In this document: piece by piece, positions 15,925-25,505 of the stretch
How the letters are laid out: each line of letters opens with the position of its first letter
Numbering within the stretch: the first letter of the stretch is position 1
Assembly: GCA_965209045.1 (NCBI GenBank)
Contig: CBDBPW010000003.1
Coordinates: forward strand, 1,488,001-1,552,000
Reading direction: 5' to 3'
Length of the DNA stretch: 64,000 nucleotides
Source: JAJEFO01 sp965209045
GTDB taxonomy: Bacteria > Pseudomonadota > Alphaproteobacteria > Rhodobacterales > Rhodobacteraceae
Notes under the pieces: model-generated
What the model was told of the DNA's origin: nothing
Database searches by the model: none
What the model saw: the letters and a program-made list of their open reading frames with translations, nothing else
Translations under genes and position numbers: made by a program

Positions 15925-18314
15925 GACCTCATCCGTTCGTTCCGCGGGTCAAAGGGAGGGCGCATCAGCGGGATCGCCGGGAAACGCGCGCCGGCCACGT
16001 CGATCATGAAGCTGCGCCCGCAGGTTTCGGACAGGGTCTCTCCCCGCGCAATCCCGACAAGCCCAAGCGCATAGGTCCTGCGCGTGCGCGCGCCGCGTGC
16101 GCCCGAGGTGGTGATACCAACCACGCGGCCGGCTTCCAGGATAGGCTCGTCATGCAGAATCAGAGGCCTTCCAGGCAGCTCGAAGATCACCGCGCGACGG
16201 CGGACGCCTTCGGCCTTCTGCCGTGCCAAGGCCTCCTTGCCGAGGAATTCCGTGTCCCAGGCCACGGCAGATTCAAGCCCGGCCTCCAGCGGGGAGATGT
16301 CGGGCCCGAGATCATGCCCCCAATGCCTGAACCCCTTCTCGATCCGGCAGCCGTCCACTGCGAAATGGCCCATGGGCCGGGCGCCGCGCGAACGGAGCGC
16401 ATCGAACACCGGCTCGCCGTGCTTCGCCGGGACATGCAGCTCCCATCCCAGTTCGCCCACGAAGCTCACCCGCAACGCGCGGCAGGTCACGCCAGCCAGG
16501 ACGACGTCCCGCGCCGTGAGGAACGGGAAATCCTGCCAGTCGGTGCCGGACAGGGCTGACAGCGTGTCGCGTGATCCTGCCCCCATCACGCCGATCACCA
16601 CCTCCCGTTCCGTGACGTCGAGGATCGCCACTTCGCGTCCCGCCCCGTGCCGCCTGAGCCAGGCGAAGTCCTTGCGTCGGGTCGCCGCGCCGGACACCAT
16701 GCGGAAACGGTCGGAGCCAAGCCGCAGGAGCGTCACGTCCGCCTCGATCCCGCCCCGGGAATTCAGCAGCGGCGTGTAGACCGCGCGCCCCGGCACAACG
16801 TCAACGTCCGCGGTGGCGAGATGCTGCATGAGTGCCGGCGCATCCGGCCCCGCGACGTCAAACTTCCCGAACGGGGACAGGTCGACGAGAGCGGTGCCAT
16901 GCTCCATGACCGCAGCCTCGCGATGCACGATCTCCTGCCAGGACTGGTCGCCGATGGAAAGGGGCAGCGACCGCTCGCTGTCGTCCCGCGCGTACCAAAG
17001 CCCGCGCTCCCAGCCTGCGGTCAAGCCGAATTCGGCCCCTGCCGCGGCCCACCTGTCATGCAGGGCGGATCTGCGCAGGCCGCGCCCGGCCCCGGGCTGC
17101 CTGAACGGCCAGCGAAGGGCGAAGGCGTCGCTAACCGCCTCTTGCATCCGTGTCTCGACATGTTCGGCGGCGGCCGTGAGCGGGTCGGCCCGGGCAACGT
17201 CCACGTCCCAAACATCCGCCGGCGCTTCGCCCTCGATCATCCAGTCCGCCAGCACGCGGCCGATCCCTGCGGACGACATGACGCCAACCGAGTTCATGCC
17301 GGCCGCGACAAAGAGCCCGTCCACTTCCGGGGACTGGCCGACAAGGGGACGAGTGTCGTGGGTGAAGCTCTCCGGCCCGTTCATGAAGTGCTGGATGCCT
17401 GTTTCGGCCAGCGCCGGGACCAGCTGCAGCGCGCCCTCCATGAAGGGCATGAACTGGTCCCAGTCCTCGGGCAGTTCCAGGAACGGACGGTCCCCCTCCG
17501 GGCCGAAGGCGTCCCAGCATTTCGCGTTTGCCTCGAAGCCGCCGATCACCAGCCTGCCGGCGTCGCCCTTGACGTAAAGGCCGCGATCCAGATCGCGCAG
17601 CACCGGGCAGGGATCGGGCAGTCCCTCCATGGGCTCGGTCACCACGTACATGTGTTCCACCGCCTGCAGCGGCAGGGCCACGCCCGCTGCGCCCGCAAGC
17701 TTCCCTGACCAGGCACCTGCACAAAGCGCCACGCGATCCGCCGGCAGCTCCGTCCCGTCCGCCAACGCGACACCCTTGAGCCGGCCGGCTTCGACCAGCA
17801 AGCGGTCCGCCTGCATCCCTTCGCGGATGCGGACACCTTTGGCGCGCGCGGCCCTGGCATAGGCCACGCACAGGTCGACCGGGTTCACGCTGGCGTCTTC
17901 CCGGACATGCAAGGCTCCCGCCAGCCCGCAGCGCTCGATGCCGGGAAAGCTGACTTCACCTGGCATGACGATGGACGCATTCAGTCCGAGGTGCCTGCCA
18001 ATGGACGCCATACGGCGCAGCTCGTCCATGCGCGCGGGTTCGCGGGCCAACCAGTAGCCGCCGGTCCGGCGGTAGCCCGTGGACAGGCCGCACTCCTCTT
18101 CCAGCCTGGGGAAGAGCGTTCCGGCGTACATCGCCATGCGCGTCATGTTCGGAGTCGCGCGCAGCGGCCCGACGATCCCCGCCGCGTGCCAGCTTGTGCC
18201 GGAGGCAAGCTCGTTGCGTTCAAGCAGCTGCACGTCCGTCGCCCCGGCCGACGCCAGATGATAGGCCAGGCTCAGCCCGATCGCGCCGCCCCCGATGATG
18301 ATGGTTCCCGCCAT
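15921..18314 (-). CDS. second FAD-dependent oxidoreductase, dimethylglycine/sarcosine dehydrogenase-like (DAO + GcvT)
   Basis: A 797-aa paralogue of the downstream gene with the same architecture: IIIGGGAIG at residues 5-13, TSWHAAG with the likely FAD-linking His43, and a C-terminal T-protein-like domain with GPDAPALMQHLA and VSFVGELGWELH. Three ATGs are possible (18344, 18323, 18314). The last has AAGGG about ten bases upstream and puts the FAD motif at the normal distance from the N-terminus, so I prefer it. Two clearly diverged copies in one operon suggest successive demethylations or a heteromeric enzyme. It is divergent from the MttB-family gene across a short control region. Confidence 0.88.
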   Translation of the reverse strand: MAGTIIIGGGAIGLSLAYHLASAGATDVQLLERNELASGTSWHAAGIVGPLRATPNMTRMAMYAGTLFPRLEEECGLSTGYRRTGGYWLAREPARMDELRRMASIGRHLGLNASIVMPGEVSFPGIERCGLAGALHVREDASVNPVDLCVAYARAARAKGVRIREGMQADRLLVEAGRLKGVALADGTELPADRVALCAGAWSGKLAGAAGVALPLQAVEHMYVVTEPMEGLPDPCPVLRDLDRGLYVKGDAGRLVIGGFEANAKCWDAFGPEGDRPFLELPEDWDQFMPFMEGALQLVPALAETGIQHFMNGPESFTHDTRPLVGQSPEVDGLFVAAGMNSVGVMSSAGIGRVLADWMIEGEAPADVWDVDVARADPLTAAAEHVETRMQEAVSDAFALRWPFRQPGAGRGLRRSALHDRWAAAGAEFGLTAGWERGLWYARDDSERSLPLSIGDQSWQEIVHREAAVMEHGTALVDLSPFGKFDVAGPDAPALMQHLATADVDVVPGRAVYTPLLNSRGGIEADVTLLRLGSDRFRMVSGAATRRKDFAWLRRHGAGREVAILDVTEREVVIGVMGAGSRDTLSALSGTDWQDFPFLTARDVVLAGVTCRALRVSFVGELGWELHVPAKHGEPVFDALRSRGARPMGHFAVDGCRIEKGFRHWGHDLGPDISPLEAGLESAVAWDTEFLGKEALARQKAEGVRRRAVIFELPGRPLILHDEPILEAGRVVGITTSGARGARTRRTYALGLVGIARGETLSETCGRSFMIDVAGARFPAIPLMRPPFDPRNERMRS

Positions 18315-18537
18315 TGATGGCATGCCCTTCCGCCGCCTGACCATGTTCGCAGTGACATCAGCGTTATCAAGGGCCTTCGAACATCATTAGCGCAACAAGT
18401 GACAGGCAGGGCTTGCGCACCTTCGGCTCTGCGCGTTTCATTCGACCTGCGACGCTGTACGGGGAATCAGGGGCGAATGGCGCGCAACGAAGTGGAAATC
18501 AACCTGTTCCGGGCGAGGATCCATTGCATGTCTTGAA

Positions 18538-18562
18538 GGCCGGCACGCATCATGCGCCGGCC
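18538..18562. promoter_or_regulatory. GC-rich hairpin in the mttB-family leader
   Basis: GGCCGG (18538-18543) pairs with CCGGCC (18557-18562), and the inner CGC/GCG can extend the stem around a small loop. It sits about 30 bases before the TTG start of the methyltransferase gene, in the 277-base region shared with the divergent oxidoreductase operon. Without a T-run it is not a standard terminator; it may be an operator or an RNA control element. Confidence 0.45.
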
Positions 18563-18591
18563 ATCCGGAACGGATTCCAGGGAGACGCCAG

Positions 18592-20112
18592 TTGTCACGT
18601 CGCTCAGGCCGCAGGTCACGCATGCGGGCAAGGGCCGCCAAGGCGGCGACGTCCGCCCCTTACGTGACGCGCCGGATCGGGCTGGTCAGCCTGATCGACG
18701 AAGAGGCCGTTGCCATCATCGAACGCAATGCCGACCGGATCCTGGACGAGACCGGAATGGAGTTTCGCGGTGACCTCGAGACGCTGGAACTGTTTCGGGC
18801 GCACGGAGCACGGGTCGACGGCGAACGGGTCCGGTTCGACCCCGGCTGGTGCCGCGACAGGATCAGGACCGCGCCGAGCGTGTTCACTCAGCACGCGCGC
18901 AACCCCGCCCGGTCGGTCCGGATCGGCGGGCGGGCACAGGTCTATGCGCCAAGCTTCGGTCCGCCCTTTGTGCATGACATGGAGAAGGGGCGACGCTACG
19001 CCACGCTGGAGGACTTTCGAAAGATCACCAAGCTGCACTATCAGCTTGGAGCGGTGAACCATTCCGGCGGCGTGGTGGTGGAACCCGTCGACGTGCCGGT
19101 GCCGTTGCGACACCTGCACATGGCGCATGCCCACCTGACCATGAACGACAAGCCCTTCATGGGGGCCGTGACCGCGCCGGCCCGCGCCCGCGACACGATC
19201 GAGATGTGCAGGATCGCCATGGGAGCCGATTTTGTTGACGAGAACTGCGTGCTCTATTCCGTGGTCAACACGAATGCGCCCCTGGTGATGGACGAGACCA
19301 TGCTCGGGGCGCTGAAGGAGTATGCCCTCGCGCGACAGTGCACGGTTGTCTCCCCGTTCGTGCTGGGAGGGGCCATGTCGCCGGTCTCGGTCGCCGCCAC
19401 CCTGGCGCAGGTCCTGGCCGAGGTAATGGCCTCGGTTGCGCTAATCCAGATCATACGGCCAGGCGCCCCTGCCGCCTTCGGCACCTTCTTTTCGCCGATT
19501 TCGCTCAGGACGGGGGCGCCGACGTTCGGCACGCCGGAAGGCACCCAGTTCCAGATGTGCGCCAAGACGCTTGCGGACCGCCTCGGCCTGCCGTTCCATT
19601 CGGTCGGGGGGCTCACCGCCTCCAAGGTCCCGGATGCGCAGGCCGGATACGAAAGCCAGGCCCAGCTCATGGGGGCCGCGCTGGCCGGGGTCAATTTCAT
19701 CATCCATGCAACGGGCTGCCTCGAAGGGCTTCTAGCCACTGGCTACGAGAAGATCGTCATGGACGCAGACCGATGCGCGGCAATGCAGCGCTTCGTGCAG
19801 GGCGTGGACTTCTCGGAAGGCGCCCAGGCGATGGAGGCGTTTGCAGAGGTGGAGCCGGGCGGCCATTTCCTTGGCGCGCAGCACACCCGGGACAATTTCG
19901 AATCCGCGTTCTGGATGGGCGAGATGTCGGACAACGGGACATACGAGCAATGGGCCGACGAGGGAGCCTTCTGGCAGCACGACCGTGCCAGCGCCCGCGT
20001 GGCCGAACTCCTGAACAGCTACCGGCAACCGGCGATGGACATCGCCACTCGCGAGGCGCTTGACGAATTCGTGGCGCGCCGCAGCCATGAGATCGAGGGA
20101 GAGACGGAATGA
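18592..20112 (+). CDS. trimethylamine methyltransferase (MttB) family protein, non-pyrrolysine
   Basis: A 506-aa member of the MttB superfamily (TIM-barrel methyltransferases that pass a methyl group from a quaternary or tertiary amine to a corrinoid protein). No in-frame TAG is present, so it belongs to the non-pyrrolysine branch that includes glycine-betaine-type enzymes. The N-terminus up to about residue 20 is basic and poorly conserved. TTG at 18592 has GGGAGA eight bases upstream, while the ATG at 18622 has none, so TTG is the likely start. The gene overlaps the next aminotransferase by ATGA. No corrinoid-binding or activation gene occurs in this window. Substrate likely an N-methylated amine (inference). 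Confidence 0.88.
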   Translation: MSRRSGRRSRMRARAAKAATSAPYVTRRIGLVSLIDEEAVAIIERNADRILDETGMEFRGDLETLELFRAHGARVDGERVRFDPGWCRDRIRTAPSVFTQHARNPARSVRIGGRAQVYAPSFGPPFVHDMEKGRRYATLEDFRKITKLHYQLGAVNHSGGVVVEPVDVPVPLRHLHMAHAHLTMNDKPFMGAVTAPARARDTIEMCRIAMGADFVDENCVLYSVVNTNAPLVMDETMLGALKEYALARQCTVVSPFVLGGAMSPVSVAATLAQVLAEVMASVALIQIIRPGAPAAFGTFFSPISLRTGAPTFGTPEGTQFQMCAKTLADRLGLPFHSVGGLTASKVPDAQAGYESQAQLMGAALAGVNFIIHATGCLEGLLATGYEKIVMDADRCAAMQRFVQGVDFSEGAQAMEAFAEVEPGGHFLGAQHTRDNFESAFWMGEMSDNGTYEQWADEGAFWQHDRASARVAELLNSYRQPAMDIATREALDEFVARRSHEIEGETE

Positions 20113-21428
20113 ACACCCACACCATCTGGAGTCTGGAAGACACCGTCCGGAGGCGCGACAGCTTCTTTTCCGCAAGCCAGCGCAGGTTCATCCCCTTCAA
20201 GGAACCGATGGTCTTCAGAAAGGGGTCGATGCAATACCTGTGGGATGTCGAAGGACGGAAGTACACCGATCTTCTTGGCATGAACGTCTGCATCTCGGTC
20301 GGTCACAGCCACCCCAAGGTGGTGGCCGCCGCGATGAAGCAGGCGCAGGAACTGACGCACTGCACCACGATGTTCTATCACCCGGTGCCTGCGCACCTCG
20401 CCGAGGAACTGGTCGCGACCATGCCAAACCCGAAGGGTGACATCGCGTGGGTGGTGCATTTCACCAATTCGGGGGCCGAGGCGGTCGACCTCGCCATGAC
20501 CATGGCCCGCAGCTGCACCGGCAATCTCGACCTGCTGGCCCTGCGGTCGGCCTATCACGGCCCCACGACCGCGGCCCAGTCGATCACCGGCATCAGCGGC
20601 TGGCGCCATCCCGGCATGCCTGGCAACGTGACGTTCGTGCCCGACCCGAACCAATATCGCGGCATCTTCGGCGAGAACGCCGGGGCAGGGCCCTATCTTG
20701 ACGAGATCGACCGCACGATTCAGGCGGCGACAACCGGGCAGGTCGCCGGCATCGTCATCGAAAGCGTGCAGGGCTATGGCGGAATCGTCGAAATGCCGAA
20801 AGGCTACATGACGGGCGCGGCGGAGCGCGTTCGGGCCAGGGGCGGCCTGTTGATCGCCGACGAGGTCCAGGCCGGGTTCGGCCGGACCGGCGACCACATG
20901 TGGGGGTTCGAGGCCGACGGCGTGATTCCCGACATCGTGGTAATGGCCAAGGGCATCGGCAACGGCTTTCCACTGGGCGCGGTCGTCGCACGCAAGGAGG
21001 TCGCCGAGCCGATGGCCGAGAAGTTCATGTTCCACACCTACGGGGCCAACCCGACGTCCTGCGCCGCGGGCCGGGCCGTTCTGCAGGCAATCAAGGAAGA
21101 CAGGCTGGTCGAGAACGCCCGCGACGTGGGCGCCGCGCTCCTGGAGCGCCTGCAAGCGCTGAAGGGCATGCACCAGGCCATTGGCGACGTTCGCGGCCGC
21201 GGATTGATGCTGGCCATCGAACTGGTCAAGGATCGCAAGACCAGGGAACCTGATCCGCAAGCTGCCGCGGCCGTCTTCGAGGCGACGCGCGAAAGCGGGA
21301 TCATACTGTCGAAATCGGGCCCGCACCAATCCTGCCTTCGCATGGTGCCGCCACTGTGCCTCTCGATGGAAGACGTGGAACAGGTCGCCGAAGGGCTGGA
21401 CCGCGCGCTTGACATGGCGGCAGGTTGA
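20109..21428 (+). CDS. class III aminotransferase (AGXT2-like)
   Basis: A 439-aa PLP enzyme of the class III (ornithine/omega-aminotransferase) group. Visible features: the N-terminal GMNVCISVGHSHPKV, the phosphate-binding FTNSGAEAVDLAM, the IADEVQAGFGRTG stretch with the PLP-interacting aspartate, and PDIVVMAKGIGNG with the Schiff-base Lys281. The overall pattern is closest to alanine-glyoxylate/AGXT2-type enzymes, which transaminate alanine, beta-amino acids or methylated arginines with glyoxylate or pyruvate. It is coupled to the MttB-family gene by a 4-base overlap, implying it acts on the demethylated product or supplies glycine from glyoxylate (inference). Confidence 0.9.
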   Translation: MNTHTIWSLEDTVRRRDSFFSASQRRFIPFKEPMVFRKGSMQYLWDVEGRKYTDLLGMNVCISVGHSHPKVVAAAMKQAQELTHCTTMFYHPVPAHLAEELVATMPNPKGDIAWVVHFTNSGAEAVDLAMTMARSCTGNLDLLALRSAYHGPTTAAQSITGISGWRHPGMPGNVTFVPDPNQYRGIFGENAGAGPYLDEIDRTIQAATTGQVAGIVIESVQGYGGIVEMPKGYMTGAAERVRARGGLLIADEVQAGFGRTGDHMWGFEADGVIPDIVVMAKGIGNGFPLGAVVARKEVAEPMAEKFMFHTYGANPTSCAAGRAVLQAIKEDRLVENARDVGAALLERLQALKGMHQAIGDVRGRGLMLAIELVKDRKTREPDPQAAAAVFEATRESGIILSKSGPHQSCLRMVPPLCLSMEDVEQVAEGLDRALDMAAG

Positions 21429-22295
21429 GGTGGTCGGCGCCTTTTCGTGCTTCTTCGCCAATTGCGCTGCAGCGCAGTGCCGGATGTCCCTGAGCGAAGA
21501 CGCTGCCCGGACCCGGAAGCCGACCGGCCCGGTCACCGCGCGATGGCCAGGTGCCTGAGCGCTTCCCTTCTCTTGGCGCCGTCTGCCGGATCGAGGGGGA
21601 GATCATGGACCGTCTCCCTGCAGAGCGACTTGGCGCTCGGCGGACCCGGTTGCGGATGGCGGTCGAGGGGATCCGGGACTGGCGCGGCCGAACGCCGGAG
21701 GATCCGGCTTTGACGCAAACGGGCCTGCATCGCGCATCGGCACCGACACGGTGGCGGATCGCATTTCGAAGTCGAGCAGGAAGATCCGCAGCAACCCACT
21801 GATGGGCAGCCTGAAGAACTCGTCGCGCGGCCCGCCGAAGCTGAATTGGAGGCGCAAGACTCCAGCCCCAGCCTTGTCCGCTGGTCTGGCTCGACTTGCG
21901 CTCCCGACGGCGGTGGCGACGTGCGCGTGGCTGCCCCGAACGAGTCTTTCGAACCGGGCGACATCCCTCGGCCGAACACCAGATTCCAGACGAAGACGCA
22001 AAAGTGCAATCCAGGGCATTACCCGCCTTCGACAGCTTGATTTTCAGACCTGTTTTGTTTCAAGGGCTTGCGGGGCGCGAGAGAATCCTTGTCACTACAC
22101 GGCGGCAAGGCCGGGCGACTTCCGACAGATCCCGATGAGGTTCAGGCTGATGTCCCGGCATTCTCATCCTCGATGCGGTGCACCGCCTTCGGCAGCCTGA
22201 CCCCGACGCACCGGGCAATCCTGCCGGCGACGCCGACGGCTGTTCCGGTCCGCCTGTGAGGGCATTTGGCGAACCGCCTGCAACGCAACTGCAGG
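21429..22295. other. intergenic stretch of ~870 bases, no gene seen
   Basis: Lies between two convergent operons. Frames of up to 160 codons occur on both strands but they lack ribosome sites, are arginine/serine/proline-rich like antisense reading, and match no family I know. No T-run hairpin was found. It may be the remains of lost genes. Confidence 0.45.
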
Positions 22296-23411
22296 TCAGT
22301 GCGGCAGCCTGCGCGCCTCCCCGGCCTTGACATCCCTGCCCGACCTTCGCGATTCGATGGCCGCGAAGGCCAGGGCGAGCGTGGCCAGGTTTCCGCTTGC
22401 GGAGTTGTCCGGAGTGCGCCCGTCCTCGATGGCGCAGAGCAGCTCGCCCATCGCGCCGCGAAACCCGTCATTGAACCAGGTTCCTTCGAGGCGCGGCCTC
22501 GCAATGCCGTCGCCAGTGGTCAACGCCACCGACTGCGTGCCGAGATCGGGGCCTTCGGATTCAAGGCTGCCCCTTGTCCCTGCGACATATGTCGTGTCAC
22601 GTGCGCCATGCGGCGCGGCGCCATCGAAGACCAGGCTCGCCTGCCCTCCCTCCATCCGCACCAGCGCCTGCGCCAGAAGCGGCATCCTGTTTGTCTGGCC
22701 GCGAGCCATGGCCGCCGTTGCAAAGACGCTTTCGACTCGCTCGCCTGCGAGGGAGACCACGAAGTCGAACCAATGCACGCCGAAGTCGTAGAGCACGAGA
22801 TCCCGGACCTCGTCGAACGGCGTCCCCGCCGTCCAGCCGTGGTCCCAGTGAATGCTGGCATGAACGGAGAGTACGTCGCCGATCAGCCCTGCGCGAACAG
22901 CTTCGCGCATCCAGGCCATGTGAGGCGACCAGCGCCCGTTCTGATTCACCGCCAGCATGACGCCGTGGTCCTCGGCCACTTTCACCAGGCGCTGCCCTTC
23001 ATCCAGGTCGGTCACGAAGGGCTTCTGGCTCAGCACGTGTTTGCCGGCTTCAAGCGCGGCCTCGATGATCGGTGTCCTGTGCTCCGGGTGCAGCGTGACG
23101 TCGATCACGTCGATGCCGTCATCGGCCACGACCCTTTGCCAGTGGTCCTCCACGGATGCCGAAGGGCAGTATTCGGCCGCCCGCTCCTCGGCCTTGGCGC
23201 GCGTCCGGTTCCAGAGCGCGGCAACCTCCCAGCCCGCGGCCCTGTAGGCATCCAAATGGCTGGCCGATATTCCACCGGTCCCGATCATGCCGATGCGGGG
23301 CCGGTAGGCTCTCGGCATGGGCGGGCGATACGGCAGGTCCGGCGCCTCGACTTCCGCAAGTGCACGTGACTTCAAGGCATAGGTATCGGTGTCGATCGGC
23401 CGGTCGGTCAT
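22296..23411 (-). CDS. Gfo/Idh/MocA family oxidoreductase
   Basis: A 371-aa NAD(P)-dependent sugar or inositol dehydrogenase. The Rossmann segment IGMIGTGGISASHLDAY begins unusually late (about residue 40) after an N-terminal extension. The family's EKP motif reads SQKPFV here: the lysine is kept but the preceding glutamate is replaced by glutamine. The C-terminal alpha/beta domain contains DFGVHWFDF. Last gene of the eight-gene carbohydrate operon; its ATG overlaps the preceding stop (ATGA). Presumably oxidises or reduces an intermediate of the imported sugar; substrate not readable from sequence. Confidence 0.88.
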   Translation of the reverse strand: MTDRPIDTDTYALKSRALAEVEAPDLPYRPPMPRAYRPRIGMIGTGGISASHLDAYRAAGWEVAALWNRTRAKAEERAAEYCPSASVEDHWQRVVADDGIDVIDVTLHPEHRTPIIEAALEAGKHVLSQKPFVTDLDEGQRLVKVAEDHGVMLAVNQNGRWSPHMAWMREAVRAGLIGDVLSVHASIHWDHGWTAGTPFDEVRDLVLYDFGVHWFDFVVSLAGERVESVFATAAMARGQTNRMPLLAQALVRMEGGQASLVFDGAAPHGARDTTYVAGTRGSLESEGPDLGTQSVALTTGDGIARPRLEGTWFNDGFRGAMGELLCAIEDGRTPDNSASGNLATLALAFAAIESRRSGRDVKAGEARRLPH

Positions 23412-24484
23412 GGCAGCAACTCAAGCGTCCGCTTTTCGGCTGCGGACTGGACTGCGGTATCAACGATGCGCTGCGCGGTCAGGCACAGGGCAGGATCAAG
23501 CGGGCCTTCGACAGGCATGCCCCCGGAAATGCGACGAACCGCGTACTCGATGGCGTTGCGCTCCCCCTCCCTTAGCGGGTCGACTGGAATTTCGTGCGGT
23601 TCGGGCCGGTCTCGAGTCTGGACCGTGACATGGCTCGCGTAGTCCGGAGAGGCGATTGTGCCGTCGCTGCCAACGAAGGTGAAGCCGCACACCGGTTGCG
23701 GCTGGATTGTCCACGGATCGGTAAACGTTCCCCAGCGGGTCTCCATCCGCGAAAGGCCCGTGGCGTAGCGGCAAACGGCTATGGCGTGCTGGTCGACTTC
23801 GATGCCGGGCGTTGCGTCGACAGTGCAAGTCACTTCTAGGGGCGCAGCCCCGCGCATGTACCATGTGCCAAGCGTTGCGCCGTAGCCGAGATAGTCCAGA
23901 AGCGACCCGCCGCCGGACGCCTTCTTGTACCACCAGGACGTCGGCTTCTGTCGCTCGACATCTTCCGGGCTGACCTCGACCTTGTCGGCGAGGTGGTAGA
24001 GCGGACCGCGATTGCCGTCGTAGAAATGCACCTCCAGCAGCGTGCCGATCCGGCCTTCGTCGATCAGGCGCTTGGCCGTCACATGGCTTTCGACCCACCT
24101 CAGCGGCCAGTTGATGATCATTTGGCGGCCAGTGCCGGTCATCGCTCGGATCATTCGGCGTGCGTCGGCCACGGACGCGGCAAAGGGCTTCTCCACAAAG
24201 ACATGGAGGTCGTGTGGTGCCAGCCGCTCGGTGAACTCTGCGTGTTCCGCTGTCGCCGCGCAAAGTATGGCCATATCATAAGGACCGGACGACATGCAGG
24301 CATCGAAATCGGTGAAGACGCGATTCTCGGGTATTCCGAACGCGTCGATTGCAGCCTGCATCCGGGATCGGTCAGGATCGAATATGCCGGCGATTTCGGC
24401 ATCCGAATGTTCATGCACCATTCGAAGCAGGTCACCCATGTGCATGTGATCAAAGCTGATCCCGACGATGCGAAGCTTGGTCAT
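23408..24484 (-). CDS. Gfo/Idh/MocA family oxidoreductase
   Basis: A 358-aa NAD(P)-dependent dehydrogenase with N-terminal nucleotide-binding domain (KLRIVGISFDHMHMGD, an atypical glycine motif) and the catalytic-lysine motif VEKPFA near residue 95. The C-terminal domain includes KASGGGSLLDYLGYGA. The reading frame is open upstream, but the ATG at 24484 follows a clear GGGAGG ribosome site and begins at the conserved first strand. The unusual HMHMGD in place of GxGxxG suggests a diverged cofactor site. It lies 13 bases after a permease gene and overlaps the next dehydrogenase by ATGA. Confidence 0.87.
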   Translation of the reverse strand: MTKLRIVGISFDHMHMGDLLRMVHEHSDAEIAGIFDPDRSRMQAAIDAFGIPENRVFTDFDACMSSGPYDMAILCAATAEHAEFTERLAPHDLHVFVEKPFAASVADARRMIRAMTGTGRQMIINWPLRWVESHVTAKRLIDEGRIGTLLEVHFYDGNRGPLYHLADKVEVSPEDVERQKPTSWWYKKASGGGSLLDYLGYGATLGTWYMRGAAPLEVTCTVDATPGIEVDQHAIAVCRYATGLSRMETRWGTFTDPWTIQPQPVCGFTFVGSDGTIASPDYASHVTVQTRDRPEPHEIPVDPLREGERNAIEYAVRRISGGMPVEGPLDPALCLTAQRIVDTAVQSAAEKRTLELLP

Positions 24485-24497
24485 TCGAACCTCCCGT

Positions 24498-25505
24498 TTA
24501 TCGCGTGCCCGCAATCCTGACATGGATCGCGGTGACGGCGAGAATGATGAGACCGAAGAGCGCGGTTCGCGCACCCTCGGGCATCTGCAACAGCGTCAGC
24601 ATGGTATCGAGAACGCGCAGGATCAGGGCGCCCACAATGGCGCCTGCATAGCTGCCTCGCCCGCCGAAGATCGAGGTGCCGCCAATCACGGCCGCGGCAA
24701 CGGAGGGCAGCAAGAGCGGGTTGGCGAGACTGAGCGACGTCTGGCGGATCATGCCGAGATACAACAGCCCAGCGATTGCCGCGATCAGGCCGGAAAGCGC
24801 ATAGAGCGCCAAGTGGACCTGCCATGCCCGGACGCCGGAGAGCTTTGCTGCGTTCTCGTTCGACCCCAGCGCAAAAAGCAGGCGTCCGAACCCCGTGTAG
24901 CGCATCAGCCACAGGATGAATGCCGCGAAGGGGACGAACAGGAAGAGGCCGTTCGGCATGCCGGCGGTTCGCCCGGTTCCCAGCGCGACAAGGAAGCCCG
25001 GGATCTCGGAACCTGCGTTGATGACGAGCCGCTGGTAGACCTGCAAGCAACCTGTTGCGATCAGGCCGGTGCCGAGCGTCATGATCAACGGATGCACCCG
25101 CACGTGCCCGATGCCGATGCCGTTTGCCAGCCCCACGACCAACCCTGAAGCAAGCGCAACAAGAACGGCCGGACCGACACCCCAAAGTGTGCTGAGCGTC
25201 GCGCAAACAAAGGCCGATACGGTTGCCACGATGCCGACCGAAAGATCGATCCCGGCCGTCAGCATCGTCAGAACCTGGCAGGCTGCAAGCATCGCCAGCG
25301 GAATGGCGAACTTGATCAGGTTTCCGACCCAGAAGGTGGAAATCAGGCCGTCACGGCCCGCCCGAAACGGGGTCACGATGCCGGGCCGCATCACTTCAAG
25401 CGCAACGATCATCAGGAGCAGGATGATGAGGAGCGGTATGACCGGATTGTCCCTGAAGAGACGTCCTGTCCGCAGAAGGGGCGGGTCGGTCGCCGACGTG
25501 CTCAT
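24498..25505 (-). CDS. sugar ABC transporter permease (RbsC-like)
   Basis: A 335-aa inner-membrane permease of the BPD_transp_2 (RbsC/XylH) family, with 8-10 hydrophobic segments. Diagnostic pieces are LTAGIDLSVGIVATVSAF, GLVVGLANGIGI, and the cytoplasmic coupling region ALGSNENAAKLSGVRAWQV followed by AAAVIGGTSIFGGRGS. Start at 25505 (ATG) overlaps the stop of the upstream permease in ATGA. A long N-terminal extension of the frame reads antisense-like sequence and is not used. Together with the adjacent permease it would form the heterodimeric channel of the importer. Confidence 0.92.
   Translation of the reverse strand: MSTSATDPPLLRTGRLFRDNPVIPLLIILLLMIVALEVMRPGIVTPFRAGRDGLISTFWVGNLIKFAIPLAMLAACQVLTMLTAGIDLSVGIVATVSAFVCATLSTLWGVGPAVLVALASGLVVGLANGIGIGHVRVHPLIMTLGTGLIATGCLQVYQRLVINAGSEIPGFLVALGTGRTAGMPNGLFLFVPFAAFILWLMRYTGFGRLLFALGSNENAAKLSGVRAWQVHLALYALSGLIAAIAGLLYLGMIRQTSLSLANPLLLPSVAAAVIGGTSIFGGRGSYAGAIVGALILRVLDTMLTLLQMPEGARTALFGLIILAVTAIHVRIAGTR

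Noticed and set aside
18592..20112. Pyrrolysine (TAG) in the MttB-family gene
   Set aside because: The frame runs through without any internal stop codon, so this is a non-pyrrolysine member.
20019..21536. 505-codon minus-strand frame
   Set aside because: Antisense to the class III aminotransferase, which has all PLP motifs.
21603..22019. 138-codon minus-strand frame between the two convergent operons
   Set aside because: Contains a short plausible stretch but lacks a ribosome site and any family pattern; treated as non-coding.
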